DNA of 64,000 bases from Bogoriella caseilytica (GCF_003752405.1 NZ_RKHK01000001.1:1054001-1118000), one strand, 5' to 3'; positions 10,871 through 19,848 are shown, counted from the stretch's first letter. The notes: generated by a model not told the origin, from the sequence alone. Program-made: numbers and translations.

Positions 10871-11292
10871 GGCAGCAGCCCTGCCCAGCCGCGAGCGATA
10901 TCGACCAGCTCGACCCGCTCCAGGGCGTCGATCTCCTCGGGGAAGAACCACCCGACGTCGTCGGTCGTGCCGTCCTGCTCCACGGTGAGTGCCCCACCGG
11001 CCAGCGTCGCCCGGTAGACGATCCGGAGGGCATGCAGGGGGAACGCTCTGTCTGGGCTCAGTCGCTCCGAGGTAGGGATGACGAGGCTGTGGACGCCGAG
11101 CAGCTCGCCCAACTCCACCTCGTAACCGGTCTCTTCGCGGACCTCCCGGACCGCGGCGTCGGCCGGATGTTCACCCGGGTCGATCCCGCCACCCGGGAGC
11201 GTCCAACCGTGCTTGTGCTGTTCGCGCCAGTGGGGCAGCAGCATCCGTCCGTGGTCGAGAACAACGGCATAGGCAGCGACCCGGATATCCAC
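10867..11292 (-). CDS. Nudix hydrolase
   Basis: 141 residues starting at GTG 11292; no in-frame ATG lies just upstream. Nudix box: [18 protein letters not shown] followed by REETGYEV. The strand [14 protein letters not shown] is typical of MutT-like members. Second member of a tandem Nudix pair with the downstream gene (4-nt overlap). The two are only distantly alike, so they probably have different substrates rather than being a recent duplication. Confidence 0.9.
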   Translation of the reverse strand: MDIRVAAYAVVLDHGRMLLPHWREQHKHGWTLPGGGIDPGEHPADAAVREVREETGYEVELGELLGVHSLVIPTSERLSPDRAFPLHALRIVYRATLAGGALTVEQDGTTDDVGWFFPEEIDALERVELVDIARGWAGLLP

Positions 11293-11327
11293 CGGCGCAG
11301 CATCTCATGGCGCACGGGCCCTGGCGC

Positions 11328-12248
11328 TTACGGCGTCGGGCTACCACCGTTGACGTGCATGGTGTCGCCGATGACGTAGCTGGACTCCGAGGAGGCCAGG
11401 TAGACGAAGGCGGGCGCCATCTCAGTCGGCTGGGCTGCCCGGCCCAGCGGAACCGACTGCCCGAACTCGGGGAGGTCCTCGGTGGGCTGCCCCTCGGAGG
11501 GCTGGATCGGGGTCCATACCGGCCCCGGTGCGACCGCGTTGACCCGGATGCCCTGCGGCGCAAGCTCCTGGGCCAGGCCCTTGGTGAAGTTGTTGATCGC
11601 GGCCTTGGTGCTCGCGTAGTCCAGCAGTGTAGGCGAAGGCTGGTAGGCCTGGATGGAGGTGGTGTTGATGATGCTGGAACCGGCCGGCAGGTGCTTCAGC
11701 GCCGCCCGAGTGGTCCGAAACATGGCCAGGATGTTGATGTGGAAGGTCTCTTCCAGCTGCTCGTCGCTGATCTCGGCAAGCCCGTCGGCCGCGACCTGCT
11801 TGGCGGCGTTGTTCACCAGGATGTCCAGCCCGCCGAGTTCGGAGACGGCGCGCTCCACGAGGTCGGTGCAGAACTGCGGGTCGATCAGGTCCCCGGCGAT
11901 GGTCACCGCCTGGCGTCCGCAATCGGTGATGATCTTGGCGACCTTCTGCGCATCCTCCTCCTCGTCCGGGAGGTACTGGATGGCGACGTCGGCCCCTTCA
12001 CGGGCGAAGGCCACGGCCGCGGCCGCACCGATGCCGGAGTCACCACCGGTGATCAGGGCCTTGCGCCCTTCCAGGCGTGCGGTGCCGCGGTAGGACAGCT
12101 CGCCGATGTCCGGCTGCGGCGTCATGTCGCCCTGCACGCCCGGCTCCGGCTGATGCTGTTCGGGCGGGCTGATCTGGGGGTACCGCTCGACAGGGTTGAC
12201 GAAGACGAGCTGGTCGGTCTCGGTCGTGTGGGTGTCCTCGGAGCTCAT
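11328..12248 (-). CDS. SDR-family oxidoreductase (general-stress-protein-39 type)
   Basis: 306 residues. A 45-residue N-terminal extension (Gln/Pro-rich, ending RGTARLEGRKAL) precedes the Rossmann core. It has the TGGDSGIG cofactor loop near residue 67, NNAA near 145, and the catalytic Ser plus YASTK near 216. This architecture matches the YhdF/YdaD (GSP39) group of NAD(P)-dependent dehydrogenases induced by stress in Gram-positives. The substrate is unknown. It ends at NGGSPTP, the normal SDR C-terminus. Monocistronic by spacing. Confidence 0.88.
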   Translation of the reverse strand: MSSEDTHTTETDQLVFVNPVERYPQISPPEQHQPEPGVQGDMTPQPDIGELSYRGTARLEGRKALITGGDSGIGAAAAVAFAREGADVAIQYLPDEEEDAQKVAKIITDCGRQAVTIAGDLIDPQFCTDLVERAVSELGGLDILVNNAAKQVAADGLAEISDEQLEETFHINILAMFRTTRAALKHLPAGSSIINTTSIQAYQPSPTLLDYASTKAAINNFTKGLAQELAPQGIRVNAVAPGPVWTPIQPSEGQPTEDLPEFGQSVPLGRAAQPTEMAPAFVYLASSESSYVIGDTMHVNGGSPTP

Positions 12249-12353
12249 GGGTTCACTTCCTGCGATATGCGGAGTAGGTACCTCGCCATCGTCAGGCCGT
12301 GCTGGTGGGCGCGCATCTCAGGAGTGGCCACCTCCGCAGGCGGGCCGCAGCGC

Positions 12354-12674
12354 TCAGCGCACCATCCGGATCTCGGACAGCGCGCGACCCTCGGCGTCAG
12401 TCAAGGTCTTCAGCGGCACCTTTTCGCCGTAGACCGCGAAGCCGAGCTTGCGGTAGAAGGCCATCGCACGCGGGTTGTCACAGAAGACCCAGAGGTAGGC
12501 AGGTGATCTCCTCGGGTCGACGGCGTCAACCAGGAGCTCCGCCAGACCAGTCCCATACGCCTCACGCAGCAGGTAGACGAACCACAGCTCATGGTCCCGC
12601 GGCATCTGAGGATCGCGTGCCGGGCCGAAGCCGGACGCCGTCCTGGGGCGAATGCATACCGGCACTATGCCCAT
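12354..12674 (-). pseudogene. GNAT acetyltransferase fragment (N-terminus missing)
   Basis: The frame encodes only the C-terminal half of a GNAT fold: DHELWFVYLLREAYGTGLAE (acetyl-CoA-binding motif A) and CDNPRAMAFYRKLGF (motif B). The preceding part reads GFGPARDPQMPRD, as in GNAT enzymes, but the N-terminal strands and helices are absent, and the SRPBCC gene starts divergently just upstream. About 85-105 residues remain versus a usual 150-180. A truncated remnant is most likely; translation from ATG 12605 is possible but should not give a complete enzyme. Confidence 0.6.
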
Positions 12675-12754
12675 GGCAAGGGCAGCGCAGCCAGCCCGGG
12701 CTTCGACACCGCGGCACGGTTGCCCTCGGGGACATCGGCGCCTACCGTCAGGCC

Positions 12755-13249
12755 ATGCCACAGGTGAGCGCCGAGGCGTGGGTGCCGATCCCTCCCGAGC
12801 AGGCCTTTGCCGTCTCCCAGACCACGGGCGAGTTACGACTGAGCTGGGATCCCTTCATTCGCCGGCAATACTTCCTCGATGGCGCCACCCGCCCGGCCAA
12901 GGGCGTACGCACCTACACCCGGGCCCGTCTGGGGCCGGCCATGATCAGCTCTTACGCCTCCTACCGCCCGCCCACCTCGGTGGGCATGGCCATGGAGAAA
13001 GGGCCCTGGTTCTTCCGCACCTTCGGCGGCGGATGGCGATTTGCATCCGAGGACCGCGACGGCGTCTCCGGGGCGCGGGCGACATGGAAGTACTCCTACT
13101 CGATCCGCCCCAGCTGGCTGGCCTTCGTGGCGCATCCGATCGGGAACTGGCTACTGGGCCGGGAGATCGACCGGCGGATCGCCGCCTTCGCCCGCGCCTG
13201 CCGCTCACCGGGAACCGTCACCGCGGCACTGGACGCCTCGAGCAGCTGA
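12755..13249 (+). CDS. SRPBCC-family (START/PYP-like) protein
   Basis: 164 residues from ATG 12755. The beginning (SAEAWVPIPPEQAFAVSQTT) and the WKYSYSIRPSWLAF strand are typical of polyketide-cyclase/dehydrase-like SRPBCC proteins, which enclose a hydrophobic ligand cavity. No catalytic residues are diagnostic and the ligand is unknown. Function not assignable beyond the fold. A hairpin with arms GGCGCAGG/CCTGCGCC follows the stop. Confidence 0.7.
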   Translation: MPQVSAEAWVPIPPEQAFAVSQTTGELRLSWDPFIRRQYFLDGATRPAKGVRTYTRARLGPAMISSYASYRPPTSVGMAMEKGPWFFRTFGGGWRFASEDRDGVSGARATWKYSYSIRPSWLAFVAHPIGNWLLGREIDRRIAAFARACRSPGTVTAALDASSS

Positions 13250-13256
13250 GTCCGGC

Positions 13257-13286
13257 GGCGCAGGTGACCTGGCCCGGGCCTGCGCC
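13257..13286. terminator. Hairpin terminator candidate after SRPBCC gene
   Basis: Arms GGCGCAGG (13257-13264) and CCTGCGCC (13279-13286) starting 8 bp past the stop, with further pairing possible inside the loop. There is no T-tract, as is common in actinobacteria. Lies between convergent genes, so it could serve both. Confidence 0.5.
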
Positions 13287-13331
13287 ATGGTCGAGTGACT
13301 CGCCCGGCCGCTGCGCGACGGATGTGACCGG

Positions 13332-13964
13332 TCAGTCGGAGGACAGGGCGATCGTCAGGGAGTCCGTGCCGGTCTGCTGCACATACTCATCCGAGGTGGG
13401 TGTGGACTGCCGCAGCAGCTCGTAGTCGATGTGCAAGACGATCGCCACGGCGGACTCCTCGACGGCGGGGAGCAGGAAGGTCCGGCTATAGCTGTACGGG
13501 TCCTTCACCACGAAGCCCGGCTCCACTCCCGCCTCGTCCATGAACGGGTCGAGAATCGTGTTGGTGGATCCGTCCGGGCCGATCACGCTCGGGGTCACCC
13601 TGACACGTCGCAGGTAGAGGCTCTCCTCGCCGTCGCCGGAGAGGGAGGCCGTGACGTTCATGGTGAGGGGCTTGGCGGCATCGTGGGTCCAGCGGTCCAT
13701 TCGGAGGTCCGACCAATAGTCGATCTCCAGCACGACGTCGCCGGCTTCGATGGTCCGCTCGGTCTGCCCGTTCTCCAGATCGTTCGCGATGGAGACCGGT
13801 GGCGGCTCCTCGACTGTGGGCTCTTCCACCGGTGCCGGCTCCTCGACTGTGGGCTCTTCGACGGCGGCCTGGGCGTCGCTGCTGAACCACGAGGGCACAC
13901 TGCAGCCACTGAGAGTGAGCATGATCGAGACACCCAGGAGGCAAGGGACAACGCGAGACATCAT
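13332..13964 (-). CDS. Putative lipoprotein with VEEP repeats
   Basis: 210 residues. Signal peptide (CLLGVSIMLTLSGC) with lipobox LSGC, Cys at about residue 21. Residues 34-58 contain three VEEP-type repeats (VEEPTVEEPAPVEEPTVEEP), mirrored by a direct DNA repeat; this acidic Pro/Glu linker probably spans the cell wall. The remaining 150 residues form a predicted beta-rich exported domain that I do not recognise. Convergent with the SRPBCC gene. Confidence 0.7.
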   Translation of the reverse strand: MMSRVVPCLLGVSIMLTLSGCSVPSWFSSDAQAAVEEPTVEEPAPVEEPTVEEPPPVSIANDLENGQTERTIEAGDVVLEIDYWSDLRMDRWTHDAAKPLTMNVTASLSGDGEESLYLRRVRVTPSVIGPDGSTNTILDPFMDEAGVEPGFVVKDPYSYSRTFLLPAVEESAVAIVLHIDYELLRQSTPTSDEYVQQTGTDSLTIALSSD

Positions 13965-14123
13965 GTGATCCTTCGATCGCCGGTGGCGGACGCGCTCAGC
14001 CTAGGGACCGGATGGAGTCGCATCGGGCCGCTTGCCGAAACCTTGTGGCGATCTTTCGGGATTTCGGTGACCACCAGGCATCAGCGGCACCGGCGCGAGG
14101 CTCCCAGGGCGATCAGGCGGCGA

Positions 14124-15578
14124 TCAGGGGCGGTGCCGCACGGCGGCGCGCGCCATATTGCGCTGCATTCCCTCGAACACGATGCCGTGAAACGGCCAGA
14201 CCGCCCACCAATAGAGCACCCCGAGGAGACCGCGCGGCCGGTAGACGGCGCGCTGGTGCAGCACCGTGTGGTTGCCGCGATCCTCCACGCGGAACTCGAG
14301 CCACCCCGAGCCGGGCAGGCGCATCTCGGCGCGCAGCAGCAGATAGGTGCCCGGGGTGATCTTCTCGACGCGCCACCAGTCCACGGCCTCGCCGAGGGTG
14401 AGCTGATCCGGGTGCCGGCGTCCCCGCTTCAAACCAGGCCCGCCGAAGAAGCGGTCGATCAGGCCGCGGGAGGCCCAACCCAGGCGCCAGGAGTACCAGC
14501 CGCGTCCGCCACCGATGCCCTCGACCACCGACCACACGGCCTCGGCGGAAGCCCGGACGGGCCGCGAGCGCTCATCGATGCGCATCGAGCCGCCGGCCCA
14601 GTCGGGGTCCTCGGGCAGTACCGTGGCCGAGGCCCCGGGAGTGGAAGCGGAGTACCAGGTGGTGCGCACGTCCAGGTCACGGATGCGCGCGAGCGCGAGT
14701 TCCACGGCCTCATCGAAGCCGATCGGCTGCACCTCGGGGGCGAACTCCGCGAAGTCGTTCTCCTTGGCCAGGACCTCGTGGATCAGCGAACCCACCAGGG
14801 GCCGCGCCACGCTGGTGGGCACCGGGGTCACGAGACCGACCCACAGCCCGGCGAGGCGGGGCGTGAGGGCGGGCAGGGCCAGGATCCGTCGCTCGGACAG
14901 TCCGGCGATGCGCGCGTACCGCTTCATCATGTCGCGGTAGGTGAGCACGTCCGGGCCGGCGATGTCGAAGGTGCGATTGACGTCGGCGGGGAGCTCGGCG
15001 GCCTTGGCCAGATAGCTCAGGACGTCGCGCACGGCGATGGGTTGGATCCGGTTCTTGATCCACTTCGGCGCCACCATCACGGGCAAGCGCTCCGAGAGAT
15101 TCCGCATCATCTCGAAGGAGGCGCTGCCCGAGCCCAGGATCACCCCGGCCTGCAGCACCGCGGTGGGCACACCACTGGCGAGGAGAACCTCGCCCACCTC
15201 GCGGCGCGACTGCAGGTGCATGGAGAGGTCTTCCCCCTCCGGTGCGATGCCGCCGAGATAAACGATCCTGCCCACCTCGGCCCGCTCGGCGGCTGCGGCG
15301 AAGCGGGTGGCCGCTTCCCGGTCCAGGTCCGCGTAGCCCGTACTGTCCGCCATGGAGTGGATGAGGTAGTAGGCGACATCGACCCCGGTGAGGGCGCGCT
15401 CGAGGCTCTCGCTGTCGTTCACATCACCGGCAACCACCTCGACGTCCGGGCGCCACGGCCGGTTGTCCAGTTTCTCCGGTGTGCGGGCCATCGCCCGCAC
15501 CTCGATGCCTGCGGCGAGGAGCTCCGGCACGAGCCGCCCTCCCACGTATCCGGTGGCTCCTGTGACCAGCGCCTTCAC
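14124..15578 (-). CDS. NAD(P)-binding SDR protein with C-terminal DUF2867
   Basis: 484 residues from GTG 15578, which has GGAGGT about 8 nt upstream; the frame extends 49 codons further without similarity. The N-terminal atypical SDR/NmrA-like Rossmann fold begins ALVTGATGYVGGRLVPELLA and includes the DVAYYLIHSM strand and the YLGGIAPEG loop. The C-terminal 150 residues match DUF2867, an SRPBCC-like domain (GGRGWYSWRLGW, then the HRVYRPRGLLG-like end). The family is widespread in actinobacteria; members are thought to act on quinone- or lipid-like ligands but no reaction is established. Confidence 0.88.
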   Translation of the reverse strand: MKALVTGATGYVGGRLVPELLAAGIEVRAMARTPEKLDNRPWRPDVEVVAGDVNDSESLERALTGVDVAYYLIHSMADSTGYADLDREAATRFAAAAERAEVGRIVYLGGIAPEGEDLSMHLQSRREVGEVLLASGVPTAVLQAGVILGSGSASFEMMRNLSERLPVMVAPKWIKNRIQPIAVRDVLSYLAKAAELPADVNRTFDIAGPDVLTYRDMMKRYARIAGLSERRILALPALTPRLAGLWVGLVTPVPTSVARPLVGSLIHEVLAKENDFAEFAPEVQPIGFDEAVELALARIRDLDVRTTWYSASTPGASATVLPEDPDWAGGSMRIDERSRPVRASAEAVWSVVEGIGGGRGWYSWRLGWASRGLIDRFFGGPGLKRGRRHPDQLTLGEAVDWWRVEKITPGTYLLLRAEMRLPGSGWLEFRVEDRGNHTVLHQRAVYRPRGLLGVLYWWAVWPFHGIVFEGMQRNMARAAVRHRP

Positions 15579-15742
15579 GTCCCGTACCTCCAGTCGTCGA
15601 CGTTCGGCCACATCCGCTCGCTGATGTGAGCGCGGCCGGGCACTCGCCAGGCGAGACCCTATGGTCCGCGTTCGCAGAGTCGATGCGAACGAATCCAGAG
15701 TGTCACCGCCGGAGCGGCTGCGCATGCGGGAGACGCAGCTGG

Positions 15743-16540
15743 CTACGGCGCGATAGTGCGGGCGAAGACCACGCGGTTGTCCAGGTGGCGCTGCGCCGTA
15801 CCGTCGAACTCCCCGGTGCAGGTGACCAGCCGGAGCTCATCGTCCGGCGTGGCACCGAAGACGATGTGCGTGGGGTAGTCGTCCTTGGGGAGATCCTCGA
15901 TGCGGTAGACCTCGTAATGGTGCAGGGCGCCGTCGACGTCCCTGATCTCCACCCGGTCTCCGACGTCGAGCTCGGTGAGCCGGAAGAACACTGCCGGACC
16001 CGTCGGGGAATCGACATGGCCGGCGATGACCGTGGCCCCGGGGCCACCGGGCCGGCTCCCGCCGGTGAACCATCCAGCCCGGTCCCAGTCGGCCGGGACT
16101 TCCATGGTGCCGTCGTCCTGCAGGCCCAGGTCGATGAGATCTTCGGCGACGCCGATCTCCGGGATCTCCACGCGAGCGGGGATCGCGCCGTCGCCGAGGG
16201 CTGCGGCCTGGACCGGCGTCTCGTCGTCCGCGAACTCCTCCGAGGCCTCGCCGGAACTCTCCTCCGACGTCTCCGGGGCCGCGTCGGCAGCGTCGTCCTG
16301 CCCGGCATCGTCCTGTTCCGCGCTCTCGCCGGGCGAACCGGCTTCTTCTGTAGCCTCGGCGGCGGCGGTCCCCTCAGCCACGGACGTCTCGGCCGGGGTG
16401 GGCACAGCGTCCGCGAGTTCCGCCGAATCCTCAGCAGTTCCCGAGGCGCAGCCGGCCACCAGGGCGAGCACCATGGTGGTGGCGAGCGCGGCACAGCCCC
16501 GCCGCGCCGCGAACCGGCGCGACGGGGTGTGCTGGGACAT
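15743..16540 (-). CDS. Class F sortase (lipoprotein-type)
   Basis: 265 residues from ATG 16540; GTG 16543 is an equally coupled alternative. A lipobox VAGC (Cys near 31) is followed by an 85-residue Glu/Ala/Ser-rich linker. The sortase fold begins near residue 120, with catalytic His in AGHVDS, Cys in LVTCTGEFD and Arg near the C-terminal end (DNRVVFAR). Class F sortases are small actinobacterial transpeptidases acting outside the membrane. The start overlaps the stop of the CHRD-protein gene, so that surface protein is a candidate substrate or partner. Confidence 0.88.
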   Translation of the reverse strand: MSQHTPSRRFAARRGCAALATTMVLALVAGCASGTAEDSAELADAVPTPAETSVAEGTAAAEATEEAGSPGESAEQDDAGQDDAADAAPETSEESSGEASEEFADDETPVQAAALGDGAIPARVEIPEIGVAEDLIDLGLQDDGTMEVPADWDRAGWFTGGSRPGGPGATVIAGHVDSPTGPAVFFRLTELDVGDRVEIRDVDGALHHYEVYRIEDLPKDDYPTHIVFGATPDDELRLVTCTGEFDGTAQRHLDNRVVFARTIAP

Positions 16541-17268
16541 CACGCGGCGTTCCTCCGCGCACGGTAGGTCAGTGCACCAGCAACGCCGGCAAGAGCCAGG
16601 CCACCAGCCCCGAGAAGGGGCAGCATCATCGAGCTCTGCTCAGCGGTGCCGCCGCCACCGGTCTCCAGGCCTCCGACCGGAACCTGCATCAGCTGGCCGC
16701 GGACGACGCCGGCCGGGTAGTTCTCGGTGTGCGAGTCCGCGCTGAAGGCAGCCGGGTCGGCCTCGAGCTCAGCCAGGGTGAAGCCCTCGCCGTGGTCGTT
16801 ACCGTCCTCGTCCTCCAGGCCGGTCATGAACGGGCCCTCCATGCAGCCGTAGCTGGTGCGCGGGCCGTCACCGACGGGCTCCGGGTCCGGGAAGGCCAGA
16901 CGCGGGGGCCCCGCCTCACCGGCTGCGGCGTCGTGAATATGGGTGGCGGTGGCCGCGGGGCTCTCGTAGTCGCCAGTGACTCCGGTGAGCTCGATGTGCC
17001 AGCAGATGATGTCGTAGTCCGAGTTCACCCGGAAGGTGAACTCGCCCATGGCGCCCTCTTCTCCGGGGGCGGGTTCGCCGTCGCCGTCCACCACAGCATC
17101 CGGGGTGGCCATGGCCGTGAAGGCGGAGGTGAAGTAGTCGGGCTCATCGACCGAGTTGTTGTAGCCGTCGCTGTACGCACTGGCGGAGCTGCCGGCGAAC
17201 ACGAGGCCGAGCGCACCGGCGCTCGCCGCGGTGAGGAGCGTCCATCGACCAGTCTGGTTGCGGGACAT
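16540..17268 (-). CDS. CHRD-domain surface protein with C-terminal membrane anchor
   Basis: 242 residues. An N-terminal signal peptide ends near ASA (residue 31). The CHRD domain (about 45-195) shows the family pattern THIHDAAAGEAGPP and the closing AGVVRGQL. A Gly-rich spacer with GGLETGGGG follows, then a hydrophobic helix and an RARRNAA positive tail. This has the layout of a sortase substrate but lacks a canonical LPXTG; LETGG is the nearest match. CHRD domains are found in chordin and many bacterial exported proteins, function uncertain. Coupled to the class F sortase and divergent from an ECF sigma factor. Confidence 0.85.
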   Translation of the reverse strand: MSRNQTGRWTLLTAASAGALGLVFAGSSASAYSDGYNNSVDEPDYFTSAFTAMATPDAVVDGDGEPAPGEEGAMGEFTFRVNSDYDIICWHIELTGVTGDYESPAATATHIHDAAAGEAGPPRLAFPDPEPVGDGPRTSYGCMEGPFMTGLEDEDGNDHGEGFTLAELEADPAAFSADSHTENYPAGVVRGQLMQVPVGGLETGGGGTAEQSSMMLPLLGAGGLALAGVAGALTYRARRNAA

Positions 17269-17390
17269 GCCGTGTTCCTCTCGTTGATGTTCGGGCGCTG
17301 CACAGCACCCGCTTCATGAGGAGATACGCACCACAGGGCCTCGCGTTCATTTACGATGAGGATCCGCTGCGGGACCATCGACGAAGGGGC

Positions 17391-17939
17391 GTGATCACGC
17401 TGACTGGCCTGCGTGACGGTGACGCTCCACGCGCCAGTGCCCCGTCCAGCGGTTTCGACCTCGCGGACGCCTACGACCAGCACGGGGGCGAGATCTTCGG
17501 ATTCGCGATCAATGCTGTTCGTGATCGGGGCGTGGCCGAAGAGTGCGTGCAGGAGACCTTTCTGCGGGCATGGCGTGCGCGCGAGCGCTTCGACCCCTCG
17601 CGCGGGGCGCTCCGGACCTGGCTCTTCACCATCGCCCGCAATGTCATCACGGACAGTTACCGCCGCGATGCGCGCATTCCCGAGCCGGTTGAGGCCGGCC
17701 ACATGTCGCAGCGCAGCGCTCCGGAGCGCGATCCTGCCGACCGTCTGATGGCCATGGAGGCGCTGGCTTCGCTCAGCGTGGAGCACCGGCAGGTCGTGGT
17801 GGCTGTTCACCTCCTGGGCCTGGGCTACGCGGAGGTCTCGGATTCCACCGGCGTTCCGGTGCCCACGCTCCGGACGCGGACGTTCTACGCTCTACGCGCA
17901 CTACGGCGTTATCTCGAAGGACGGGAGGGGGCGTCATGA
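17391..17939 (+). CDS. ECF-type RNA polymerase sigma factor
   Basis: 182 residues from GTG 17391; an in-frame ATG at 17316 would add 25 residues of unlikely composition and leave only 47 bp to the divergent CHRD gene, so I prefer the later start, though neither has a clear ribosome-binding site. Region 2 covers about residues 25-90 (AVRDRGVAEECVQETFLRAW, then the WLFTIARNVITD strand) and region 4 about 120-175 (VVVAVHLLGLGYAEVSDSTG). It resembles the SigK/SigL group. The overlapping downstream gene encodes its probable anti-sigma factor. Likely targets are the divergent CHRD-sortase operon and itself. Confidence 0.9.
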   Translation: MITLTGLRDGDAPRASAPSSGFDLADAYDQHGGEIFGFAINAVRDRGVAEECVQETFLRAWRARERFDPSRGALRTWLFTIARNVITDSYRRDARIPEPVEAGHMSQRSAPERDPADRLMAMEALASLSVEHRQVVVAVHLLGLGYAEVSDSTGVPVPTLRTRTFYALRALRRYLEGREGAS

Positions 17940-18751
17940 CCGCGGACGAAGACCGGCGCGCCGAGCTCGTGGCCGCCGCGCTGGCCGGCGAGCTGAGCAC
18001 TGAGGAGCGCGCCGAGCTGGACGCGATGGCGGCTTCCGACCCCACGGTCCAGGCCGAGCTCACCGAGATGGCCGAGATGCTCTCCGGAGTGCGCAACGCC
18101 GTACCGAGCTGGCACGACGAGTCGCCGCCCCCAGCGCTGCGGGCCAGGGTGCTCGAGGCAGCCCACGCCGAAGGGGAGGCCGGTGAGCACGAGTCCGCCG
18201 ACCACGTTGCCGGCCTGCCCGGCGCCGCCGCGGATGCCGAGACTGTGCCCGCTCCGGCGGCTCCGAGGGAGCGATCGAGTACGAGCATGGCTGCTGACGC
18301 GCGCCGGCGCCGGCACAGCTCATGGGCACTGGTGGCCTGCTTCCTCGCCGGTGTGCTGGTGACCGTGGGCGGGTACGTCGGCGCCACGACGATGCAGGGC
18401 GGACCACCCGACGGACCGCCCGGCACCTTGGGTGCCATCGAGGAAGTCAGTTTCGATCGGCAGATCGAAGGCGCCCGCATCGATGGCGTGCTCGTGGCCC
18501 ACACCTGGGGCACGGAGACCATCCTCGAGATCGAGGGTTTGCCGGCGGGTGAGGGCTACGCGCTGGTCCTGATTGACGAGGACGGCCAGGAGTACCACTC
18601 CGGCACTTTCTTCGGCAGCGACGTCGTCATCGACTGCCGGATGAACGCTGCGGTGATGCGCGCGGAGGTGGACCGCCTGGAGATCCGGGAGGAAGCCGGC
18701 GGGGTCCTCATCGCTGCTTCGCTCCCCGACGCCGTCGACGACCGCGGATAG
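17936..18751 (+). CDS. Membrane anti-sigma factor (RskA-type)
   Basis: 271 residues; its ATG overlaps the sigma-factor stop (ATGA). The cytoplasmic N-terminal region (about 1-55) resembles the short anti-sigma domain of RskA/RslA proteins. A linker with Ala/Glu bias leads to one transmembrane helix (about 127-147, WALVACFLAGVLVTVGGYVG). The extracytoplasmic part (about 165-265) resembles the RskA C-terminal domain. By analogy with SigK-RskA, regulated proteolysis would release the sigma factor on an envelope signal. No zinc-binding HxxxCxxC motif is visible. Confidence 0.85.
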   Translation: MTADEDRRAELVAAALAGELSTEERAELDAMAASDPTVQAELTEMAEMLSGVRNAVPSWHDESPPPALRARVLEAAHAEGEAGEHESADHVAGLPGAAADAETVPAPAAPRERSSTSMAADARRRRHSSWALVACFLAGVLVTVGGYVGATTMQGGPPDGPPGTLGAIEEVSFDRQIEGARIDGVLVAHTWGTETILEIEGLPAGEGYALVLIDEDGQEYHSGTFFGSDVVIDCRMNAAVMRAEVDRLEIREEAGGVLIAASLPDAVDDRG

Positions 18752-18770
18752 CGAGAAGGTCGACCGCATT

Positions 18771-18810
18771 GGTTGCCGATACGGCCCTAATAGGGGCGGA
18801 ATCGGCAACC
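18771..18810. repeat. Hairpin repeat, short type, copy 2
   Basis: Arms GGTTGCCGAT (18771-18780) and ATCGGCAACC (18801-18810) flank a core with GGCCCTAATAGGGGC. It starts 19 bp past the anti-sigma stop. Compared with the copy at 37519, the arm position GTTGCCGAT/GTTGTCGAT changes on both sides so that pairing is kept. No T-tract. Confidence 0.75.
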
Positions 18811-18906
18811 GATTCGGGGGTGACGGCGGTGGTGACGCCGTCGACCGCCGCCGTCGCCTGTGGATAACTCGACCGGCTCGCTGCCTCACTCAGGCAGGCT
18901 TGGTTA

Positions 18907-19848
18907 ATGCGCCGTGAGAGCCGTGAACGGGCCGAGGATCTGCTTGCTCGCGCACCTCGTGGTGTCTTCACCGAGGGCATGGCCCGCCAGGCCGGCTTCA
19001 CACCCAAGGCGATTCGCTATCGAGTCAGCACCGGACGCTGGCAACGCTTCACCGGTGCCACTCTGCTCGATCCTCAGCACCCGGCCGGAAGGGAACCTGG
19101 CCTAGAACACCGGGCGCTCGCCGCCACGCTCACCTGGCCAGGATGTGTCGTCGGCCTGCGGACTGCGGCGGCCATCTTGGGCTTCCCCGTTCGGGACGAC
19201 GGCTTGGTGCACGTGATCTGTCCGGAAAGCCGCCGTCCTCGGCGCGGGATCGTTCCGCATAGATGGCAGCTCCAGCAGTGCGAGACAGTGCGACTGCCCG
19301 ACTACCGGATCAGCAATCCGCGCCGGACGGCCATCGACTGCCTGGCCCATTTCGACAGCCATGAGGCGGACTCACTACTGGTGTGGCTCCTGGCCTACGA
19401 GAAGCTCTCCGCGGATGCTCTCGAAGAAGCCATCGCTGCCCGCGCTGGCTGGACCGGGACCGCACAGTTGCGTCGCCTGCTCCGGGTCGCCCGATCGGGT
19501 GCCTGGAGTGAGCTGGAGCGCCGGCTCCATCGCCTGATGCGGCGCGCAGGCCTGACCGGCTGGCAGCCCAATGTGTCGATCACCGCACACGGGCGCATCA
19601 TCGCCCGGGTGGATGTGCTCTTCGAACACGCGAAGCTGGTGATCGAAGCCGACGGTCGCGCCTACCACCAGGATTTCCACGCCGAGCGTGCTCGGCTGAA
19701 CGCACTGAGCCTCGCCGGCTACACGGTGCTGCGCTTCACCTGGCACGACATCTCCGAGGAGCCCACACGGGTGGCGGCCGAGATTCGCCGGGCACTCCGC
19801 ACGGCAGCGGGGGCGGCGGCGGGTTCGTTGTCGAACCGGCCCCAGTAA
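18907..19848 (+). CDS. AbiEi-type HTH domain fused to DUF559 (Vsr-like nuclease fold)
   Basis: 313 residues. The N-terminal 60 residues resemble the AbiEi antitoxin helix-turn-helix (GVFTEGMARQAGFTPKAIRY, then VSTGRWQRF). The C-terminal 120 residues match DUF559, a PD-(D/E)XK fold related to Vsr endonucleases. Candidate active-site residues are the acids in RVDVLFEHAKLVIEADG, followed by AYHQDFHAERARLNALSLAG. The family is common and multicopy in actinobacteria; its function is not established. No AbiEii toxin gene is adjacent. Its stop codon falls in the loop of a degenerate hairpin repeat and another copy lies 97 bp upstream. Confidence 0.8.
   Translation: MRRESRERAEDLLARAPRGVFTEGMARQAGFTPKAIRYRVSTGRWQRFTGATLLDPQHPAGREPGLEHRALAATLTWPGCVVGLRTAAAILGFPVRDDGLVHVICPESRRPRRGIVPHRWQLQQCETVRLPDYRISNPRRTAIDCLAHFDSHEADSLLVWLLAYEKLSADALEEAIAARAGWTGTAQLRRLLRVARSGAWSELERRLHRLMRRAGLTGWQPNVSITAHGRIIARVDVLFEHAKLVIEADGRAYHQDFHAERARLNALSLAGYTVLRFTWHDISEEPTRVAAEIRRALRTAAGAAAGSLSNRPQ

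Noticed and set aside
18907-19848. Complete AbiE type IV toxin-antitoxin system
   Set aside because: Only the AbiEi-like HTH is present, fused to DUF559; no AbiEii nucleotidyltransferase toxin is adjacent, and DUF3253 next door does not resemble one.
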